A stretch of 37,319 bases of DNA. Source: Flavobacteriaceae bacterium ASP10-09a. Its GTDB lineage: Bacteria; Bacteroidota; Bacteroidia; Flavobacteriales; Flavobacteriaceae. This document shows positions 32,362 to 37,319 of this stretch, piece by piece. The notes under the pieces were generated by a model, which worked only from the letters and a program-made list of their open reading frames with translations, ran no database searches and was not told the DNA's origin. The DNA lies in the NCBI GenBank assembly GCA_000981625.1, contig LAQA01000041.1, positions 243 to 37,561 of the forward strand, written 5' to 3'. Position numbers and translations under genes: made by a program. Position 1 is the first letter of the stretch; the number at the start of each line of letters is the position of its first letter.

Positions 32362-32380
32362 AAAAAAGGAATCGCTTTTT
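32362..32380. terminator. Probable bidirectional terminator between cdaA and the ABC gene
   Basis: AAAAAG and CTTTTT pair around a 6-nt loop, with A and T tracts on both sides, between two convergent genes. The stem is short, so the call is moderate. Confidence 0.45.
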
Positions 32381-32406
32381 ACTGTTTATTTAATAAATCT
32401 TACTCT

Positions 32407-34173
32407 TTATGAAGCCTGATCTAAGCTAAACTGTTTGTCGTATAAATTTTTATAATACCCATTTTCTTTTTCTAACAATTCTAGGTGAGAACCTTCTTCA
32501 ACAATCAACCCTTTATCCATTACAATAATTTTATCAGCTTGCTTTATAGTTGCTAATCTGTGTGCAATTACAATAGAAGTTCTGTCTTTTGTAATCGTTT
32601 CTGTAGCATATTGTATCATTTGCTCTGCATGTGAATCGACAGATGATGTTGCTTCATCTAAAATTAAAATACTTGGCTTACTTACATAAGCTCGAAGGAA
32701 AGCAATTAATTGTCTTTGACCTGATGAAAGCATTGCGCCTCTTTCTTTTACATTATAATTGTAACCTCCAGGAAGTGTCATTATAAAATCATGGATCCCA
32801 ATTTGTTTAGCAGCTTTCTTTACTTCTTCGAAAGTAATTTCATCATTTTTTAGTGTGATGTTATTCAAAATAGAGTCTGAAAACAAGAACACATCTTGTA
32901 AAACTATTGCAACTTGATTTCTTAAACTTTCTAAAGTATAGTCATCAACAGAGATGTCATCAACACAAATAGTTCCACTATCAATTTCGTAAAAACGATT
33001 TATTAAATTGATAATAGTGGATTTTCCTGCACCTGTTGCACCAACAATAGCAACAGTTTGTCCACTTTTAACATCCAAAGAAATTCCTTTTAAAACTTCT
33101 TCATTTTTCACATAACTAAATCGAACCTCTTTAAAACTGATGTCTCCTTTTAATCTCTCTGCTTTTATTGTACCACTTTTAGCAATACTACTATGTGTAT
33201 CAATTACTTTAAAAACACGCTCTCCCGCAACAATTCCCATTTGTAATTGGTTAAATTTATCAGCAATTTGACGCAAAGGTCTAAACAACATTTGTGCATA
33301 TTGTATAAAACCCATAATCATTCCAACTGAAATTCCTGAATTTTGAATTGCTTGTCCTCCACCAAACCAAACAATTAATCCAATACCAATAGATGATAAA
33401 ATTTCTGCAATAGGGAAGAAAACTGAATAATACCAAATTGTTTTTACATGTGCTTTTTTGTGCTTATCATTTATTTCTTTAAAATTCTGATATTCGATAT
33501 CTTCTCTATTAAATAGCTGCACAATTTTCATTCCTGTAACTCTTTCTTGTACAAAGCTATTTAAGTTTGCAACTTGGTTTCTTACTTCCTGAAAAGTAGC
33601 TTTTATAGCAACTTGAAACAATTTTGTTGCGTATACTAGGATGGGTAAAATAGCCAAAGTAATTAAAGCTAATTTCCAATTTAAAATAAGCATTACAATA
33701 GTTACAGTGAACATTTTAAGAATATCACTTAAGATTGTAAACACTCCATTGCTAAAAAAAGCTGCAATCGTTTCTATATCAGAAACGACTCTTGTTACAA
33801 GTTTTCCAACAGAGTTATTATCAAAATATGTCATTTTAAATTGCAAAATATGTCTAAATATTTTTGCTCTAATATCTCTAATAATATGTTGTCCTACCCA
33901 ATTTGCAAAGTAGATAAAAGTAAATTGAAGCAATACTTCTATTAATAAAATACCCAACATTAATAAGGTGTAATTTAACAGACCTACTTTATCTTTAGAT
34001 AAGATATAATCATCTACAGTATTTATTAAAATATAAGGTGATAAAACAGAAAATAATGCTAAAAAGATGGTAGAGGAAGCTGCTATAAAAAAATACAAAC
34101 GATAGCGTTTTGCAAAAGACATAAGTCTTGAAAAAATTTGCATATCAAAGGCATTTCCTGATTTTTCTGTCAA
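32407..34173 (-). CDS. ABC transporter, fused permease and ATPase (MsbA/MdlB-like exporter)
   Basis: This 588-aa half-transporter has a six-helix membrane domain (~20-320) and an ATPase domain (~345-575). The ATPase shows Walker A GATGAGKST (378-386), Q-loop in VAIVLQDVFLF, signature LSSGQRQ, Walker B ILILDEATSSVD (~500-510) and switch His in IVIAHRLATI. It should work as a homo- or heterodimer exporting lipids, drugs or peptides. The start is TTG at 34173, only 3 nt after the truA stop and in frame with it; the next ATG would drop ten residues (TEKSGNAFD) that I expect to be conserved. It forms an operon with truA. Confidence 0.94.
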   Translation of the reverse strand: MTEKSGNAFDMQIFSRLMSFAKRYRLYFFIAASSTIFLALFSVLSPYILINTVDDYILSKDKVGLLNYTLLMLGILLIEVLLQFTFIYFANWVGQHIIRDIRAKIFRHILQFKMTYFDNNSVGKLVTRVVSDIETIAAFFSNGVFTILSDILKMFTVTIVMLILNWKLALITLAILPILVYATKLFQVAIKATFQEVRNQVANLNSFVQERVTGMKIVQLFNREDIEYQNFKEINDKHKKAHVKTIWYYSVFFPIAEILSSIGIGLIVWFGGGQAIQNSGISVGMIMGFIQYAQMLFRPLRQIADKFNQLQMGIVAGERVFKVIDTHSSIAKSGTIKAERLKGDISFKEVRFSYVKNEEVLKGISLDVKSGQTVAIVGATGAGKSTIINLINRFYEIDSGTICVDDISVDDYTLESLRNQVAIVLQDVFLFSDSILNNITLKNDEITFEEVKKAAKQIGIHDFIMTLPGGYNYNVKERGAMLSSGQRQLIAFLRAYVSKPSILILDEATSSVDSHAEQMIQYATETITKDRTSIVIAHRLATIKQADKIIVMDKGLIVEEGSHLELLEKENGYYKNLYDKQFSLDQAS

Positions 34174-34176
34174 AAT

Positions 34177-34902
34177 TTAGTATTTAATTTTTGTTAAAAA
34201 CAAGCCCTTTGCAGGAACCGACAAGCCTGCATTTCCTCTATTTTTACTTTCTATAATACTTCTAAAATCTTCTTTAGAGATTTTCCCCAGGCCAACATCT
34301 ACTAAAGTACCAACAATAGCTCTAACCATATTTCTAAGGAACCTGTTTGCTGAAATATGGAACGTTAATTCGCTTCCTTCTAACTTCCAAAAAGCTTCTG
34401 TAATATCACAATTAAAAGTATAAACATCTGTTTTTACTTTAGAAAAAGTCTGAAAATCAGTGTATTCTAAAAGTAATTTTGCAGCTTCATTCATGAGGTA
34501 TACATCTGGTTCTTGAGAATGAATTTGCCACGAAAAATCTAGTGAAAAAGGATTTCTACCCAAACAGATTTTATATTCATAACTTCTTGAAATTGCATCA
34601 AACCTTACATGCTTTTCAGTATCCACCAAAAACACTTTCTGAACAGAAATATCATTGGGTAAAATTGAGTTCAATTTAAAAATAACATCCTCTTTTAAAT
34701 TTTTATCAATATCAAAATGTGCAAACATTTGAGATGCATGTACACCTGTATCAGTTCTCCCTGCTCCAACAACTTTAATTTGTTCTTGAAATATTGTACT
34801 TATTGCGTCATTGAGTTTTTCTTGCACAGAAATAGCATCTGGTTGGATTTGCCAACCATGATAATTTTTTCCATTGTAAGAAAGTTCTATAAAATACCTC
34901 AA
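34177..34902 (-). CDS. truA: tRNA pseudouridine(38-40) synthase
   Basis: This 241-aa enzyme makes pseudouridine at positions 38-40 of tRNA anticodon arms. It starts MRYFIELSYNGKNYHGWQIQ and has the catalytic Asp in GAGRTDTGVHASQMFAHFD (D57). It continues with SRSYEYKICLGRNPF, FSKVKTDVYTFNCDI, SANRFLRNMVRAIVGTLVDVGLGK and a C-terminal GLSVPAKGLFL. The start codon is TTG (34902-34900); no in-frame ATG lies between it and the upstream stops, and the encoded N-terminus is right for the family. It has a TAATTTTG box 22 nt upstream and leads the truA-ABC operon. Confidence 0.96.
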   Translation of the reverse strand: MRYFIELSYNGKNYHGWQIQPDAISVQEKLNDAISTIFQEQIKVVGAGRTDTGVHASQMFAHFDIDKNLKEDVIFKLNSILPNDISVQKVFLVDTEKHVRFDAISRSYEYKICLGRNPFSLDFSWQIHSQEPDVYLMNEAAKLLLEYTDFQTFSKVKTDVYTFNCDITEAFWKLEGSELTFHISANRFLRNMVRAIVGTLVDVGLGKISKEDFRSIIESKNRGNAGLSVPAKGLFLTKIKY

Positions 34903-34924
34903 GAATAATAATTTTTGTAGTGAT

Positions 34925-34932
34925 CAAAATTA
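34925..34932 (-). promoter_or_regulatory. -7 box of the truA operon
   Basis: TAATTTTG on the minus strand matches TAnnTTTG and lies 22 nt before the TTG start of truA. Confidence 0.5.
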
Positions 34933-34953
34933 CGGAATTTATTTTGTTATCAT

Positions 34954-34961
34954 TACATTTG
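34954..34961 (+). promoter_or_regulatory. -7-like box of the phosphoesterase gene
   Basis: TACATTTG matches TAnnTTTG, 41 nt before the ATG at 35003 and back to back with the truA promoter. No -33 element at proper spacing is evident. Confidence 0.35.
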
Positions 34962-35002
34962 ATCCTTGAAGAGAAGTTAAACTTTTCTTACTTTTTTTTA
35001 GC

Positions 35003-35500
35003 ATGAAAAAAATCTTATTATTATCAGATACTCATAGTTATATTGATGACCAAATTTTAAAATTTGTAAAACAAGCAGATGAAGTTTGGCATGCAGGTGA
35101 TATTGGCAATTTAACTGTTACTGACACTATAAAAAAACTAAAACCTTTAAGAGCTGTTTTCGGAAATATTGATGGAGAGGATGCAAGAAGTGAATTTCCT
35201 TTAGACGCTAAGTTTTCTATTGAAGATGTATCTGTATGGATAACCCATATAGGTGGATATCCCAATAGATATAACCAACGAATTAGAGAAGATATTGCTA
35301 AAAATACACCGAAAATTTTCATCTCTGGTCATTCTCATATTTTAAAAGTTCAGTTTGATAAAAAACTAAAATTATTGCATTTAAACCCAGGGGCTGCAGG
35401 AAATCATGGATTTCATAAAATTAGAACTATGCTTCGTTTTCAATTAGAAAAGGGGGAAATAAAGAATTTAGAAATTATTGAATTAGCTAAAAGAGGTTAG
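35003..35500 (+). CDS. YfcE-type metallophosphoesterase
   Basis: This 165-aa calcineurin-like enzyme has the dimetal motifs LLSDTHSY (D8, H10), WHAGDIGN, VFGNIDG (Asn-His-type, with Ile-Asp here), ITHIGGYP and FISGHSHILK, followed by LLHLNPGAAG. Length and motif order fit the small YfcE/MJ0936 phosphodiesterase group acting in the cytoplasm on unknown phosphodiesters. It is divergent from truA. Its last 14 bp overlap the 3' end of the histidine kinase gene on the other strand. Confidence 0.94.
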   Translation: MKKILLLSDTHSYIDDQILKFVKQADEVWHAGDIGNLTVTDTIKKLKPLRAVFGNIDGEDARSEFPLDAKFSIEDVSVWITHIGGYPNRYNQRIREDIAKNTPKIFISGHSHILKVQFDKKLKLLHLNPGAAGNHGFHKIRTMLRFQLEKGEIKNLEIIELAKRG

Positions 35501-37277
35501 TTACTTCTTTTTCTTGAATTGGTAATTCTACTTTAATTTGAGTTCCTTCTCCTTTGTAAGAGATTATACTAAGTTTACCTCTCATCATATGAATTCTTGC
35601 TTCAATTTGATTGATTCCTAAACCATCTTTTGTTGCTATTTTAGTTTGATCAAAACCAACTCCATCGTCAGAAACTTGAACTAGAATTTGACCATCTTTC
35701 TCCTTTAGTTTAATTACTGCATTACTTGCTTTACTATGCTTTAAAATATTATTTACAAATTCCTGAATAATATTATACGTTTTAATTTCAAATTTTTGAT
35801 CATACCTTCTTAATCCTTCTATTTCTGTATCTAACCAAAGTTCTGAATTAGAATATTTTTCTGCAATGTCTCTAATTGCAAAATTCAATCCAAATTTTAA
35901 TAAGACTGAAGAAACTAAAGTATGAGACAAATCTCTAATTTTTTGAGATGCTTCTGTAATAATTTTTTGAGTTTTTAGAACTTCTATAGGCACACCATTA
36001 TCAAACTGTTTTTTAGTTGCTTGAAGGTGTAAGTTGGCAGATGATAACAAAGCACTAACACTATCGTGCAAGGTTTCTGCAATTTCTTTTCTTTCGGATT
36101 CTCTTCCATTAAGAATAGCATCTAAGACTCTTGCTTGAGTTTCAGATTTAAGTTTATCTAAATTTTGATTTTGTAACAACTCTGATTGTGTGAGCTTTAG
36201 TTCAAGATTCTTTTGGCGAAAATTATAATAACCTATAACAAATAGCAGTACAATAAGAAGAAAAATACCAATTACAACAGTGGTTCTAACTTTATCTTTC
36301 TCTTTAAACAACTTTACTTGTTGCTGTTGCTCTAGTAGCTCTTTTTTTGAATCAAAATCATACTTGAGCCCAAGCTCCTCAATGAGTCTCCTTACTTCTC
36401 GATCTCGTAAACTATCTTTTATAAAATAAGATTGCTCTTGATAATCAAAAGCTTCGTAATCTTTTAATTTATATAAATTGTAAGATAAATTATAATATAA
36501 CCTTTCCCTAACTCTTAAAGCTCTATCCCCTTTTTCGTTTTTGATTAAACTTAAAGCCTCTTTGTAACTTTTCTTAGCTTCTTTATAGTTGTTTTGTTCT
36601 AAAAAAATACTCGCCAAAATATTTTTTGCTGCAGCTTCAGAAACTTTATTATTTCTTTTTTTATGTATTTTAATAGCTCTAACTGCAAAATCTTTAGCTA
36701 AATCATATAAAGAATCTTTCATATACAAACCTGATAGATTTGTTGAAGCACTTGCTTGATAAGAAAGAGCCTTTTCATTTAAGGCATCAACAGAAAGTGT
36801 TTTATTATAATAATATTTTGCAGAATCTATTTGTTCCTCTCTTAAATACCTATTTCCTAATTTTAAATAGACATTTATGATTTTAATACTCTTAAATTTT
36901 AAAAATTTAGAATCTTTTAAATTTGATTTATTTTCTAATAATAACTTTAAAGACTTTCTATAATAAGTAATAGACTTGGAATTATTATTGTTTTTTCTAT
37001 AAATTTCAGCTATTAAATACGTTGTTTGAGATCTAGCCTCATTATTTATTTCTTTCTTTAATAAATTAAGAGCCCCATCTAAAGATTCTGTATATTTATT
37101 TTCATTAAAGAGTTTTTCAATTCTTGAAAATTCTTTTAAACCAATACTATCAATTTCCTGAAATAACAAAAGAGAAGCCTTAAAACTTAAGGCTTCTCTT
37201 TTGTTAAAATCATAAGCTTTAATCTGTAATAAATTAAAACATATAAGTATAAGTATAAGTAATTTTCTCTTTTTCAA
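35487..37277 (-). CDS. TPR sensor histidine kinase (HisKA_3/NarX-DesK type)
   Basis: This 596-aa protein has a signal peptide (LLILILICFNLLQIKA), a periplasmic TPR array (~50-290, e.g. SKSITYYRKSLKLLL, DSAKYYYNKTLSV, KEAKKSYKEALSLI), one membrane helix (~333-350) and a coiled coil. A HisKA_3 dimerisation domain then places the phosphorylated His at about H404 in IAETLHDSVSALLSSANLHL, before a HATPase domain with N-box EFVNNILKHSKA and DDGVGF, GLGI. It should phosphorylate a LuxR/NarL-type response regulator, probably encoded just outside the window. The start is TTG (37277); it directly precedes the signal peptide and no in-frame ATG is available. It overlaps the phosphoesterase gene by 14 bp tail to tail. 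Confidence 0.93.
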   Translation of the reverse strand: MKKRKLLILILICFNLLQIKAYDFNKREALSFKASLLLFQEIDSIGLKEFSRIEKLFNENKYTESLDGALNLLKKEINNEARSQTTYLIAEIYRKNNNNSKSITYYRKSLKLLLENKSNLKDSKFLKFKSIKIINVYLKLGNRYLREEQIDSAKYYYNKTLSVDALNEKALSYQASASTNLSGLYMKDSLYDLAKDFAVRAIKIHKKRNNKVSEAAAKNILASIFLEQNNYKEAKKSYKEALSLIKNEKGDRALRVRERLYYNLSYNLYKLKDYEAFDYQEQSYFIKDSLRDREVRRLIEELGLKYDFDSKKELLEQQQQVKLFKEKDKVRTTVVIGIFLLIVLLFVIGYYNFRQKNLELKLTQSELLQNQNLDKLKSETQARVLDAILNGRESERKEIAETLHDSVSALLSSANLHLQATKKQFDNGVPIEVLKTQKIITEASQKIRDLSHTLVSSVLLKFGLNFAIRDIAEKYSNSELWLDTEIEGLRRYDQKFEIKTYNIIQEFVNNILKHSKASNAVIKLKEKDGQILVQVSDDGVGFDQTKIATKDGLGINQIEARIHMMRGKLSIISYKGEGTQIKVELPIQEKEVTNLF

Positions 37278-37319
37278 TATCAGTTTATAATAAATACTAT
37301 ATATTAAAGATCTTCACCT

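Noticed and set aside
1..37319. CRISPR array or transposase genes
   Set aside because: No regularly spaced repeats and no transposase-like ORF on either strand.

Overview
The window is low-G+C chromosomal DNA (about 30 % G+C by eye) from a member of the Bacteroidota, most likely a marine Flavobacteriaceae of the Polaribacter/Tenacibaculum type. Support for this: two proteins end in type IX secretion (Por) sorting domains; many genes carry the Bacteroidota -7 promoter box TAnnTTTG and lack a clear Shine-Dalgarno; several small families largely confined to this phylum occur (DUF5522, BT_3928-type DoxX protein, DUF1599 tandem protein). The genus is an inference. Forty protein genes (the first truncated by the window edge) and one tRNA-Arg gene are supported. 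No CRISPR array, insertion sequence, integrase or rRNA is visible.

Layout. 1-11.6 kb: end of a secreted endonuclease/exonuclease/phosphatase, an HI0933-type flavoprotein convergent with a YgiQ radical SAM protein, a Lys-rich exported protein of unknown function, a DJ-1/PfpI lipoprotein, a CocE-type hydrolase lipoprotein, a Baeyer-Villiger-type monooxygenase, a 54-aa Cys-rich protein (DUF5522) and a DUF4197 lipoprotein closed by a terminator. 11.7-17.3 kb: a secreted GH16 glucanase, a small helical protein, pyrF, then a TlpA-like lipoprotein, tpiA, prmA, clpS and a small unknown. 17.5-18.4 kb: an AT-rich island with two translationally coupled unknown genes (a small basic protein and a membrane-anchored PAS protein without output domain), read from tandem promoter boxes. 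18.8-22.6 kb: SprT-like protease and SDR dehydrogenase, a DUF389 membrane protein, tRNA-Arg(ACG) and two tiny genes. 23.0-26.0 kb: Na+/Ca2+ antiporter, paraoxonase-like protein and DUF1684 lipoprotein. 26.1-29.0 kb: a short inverted-repeat element, then a minus-strand group of DUF1599, BT_3928-type DoxX protein, crcB and a crotonase. 29.2-32.3 kb: LOG-type phosphoribohydrolase, folP, an ExbD without an ExbB partner, and the c-di-AMP synthase cdaA. 32.4-37.3 kb: a truA/ABC-exporter operon, a YfcE-type phosphoesterase and a TPR sensor histidine kinase overlapping it tail to tail.

How the parts relate. Most of it is housekeeping (pyrimidine, folate, glycolysis, tRNA and ribosomal-protein modification, proteolysis) broken up by accessory envelope proteins. 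From memory of flavobacterial genomes, folP, DUF1599, BT_3928, tpiA, prmA and clpS are usually close together; here tpiA-prmA-clpS lie some 10 kb from the DUF1599/BT_3928 pair, which suggests rearrangement or insertion of the 17.3-26.3 kb segment. The most interesting unexplained items are the PAS/basic-protein operon, the lone ExbD with a sigma-54-like site upstream, the perfect 15-bp inverted repeat before the 13.4-kb small gene, a promoter box that runs directly into a terminator hairpin before prmA, and an Arg-to-Lys change in the RHR motif of CdaA. Four genes (truA, its ABC partner, sprT and the histidine kinase) appear to start at TTG.
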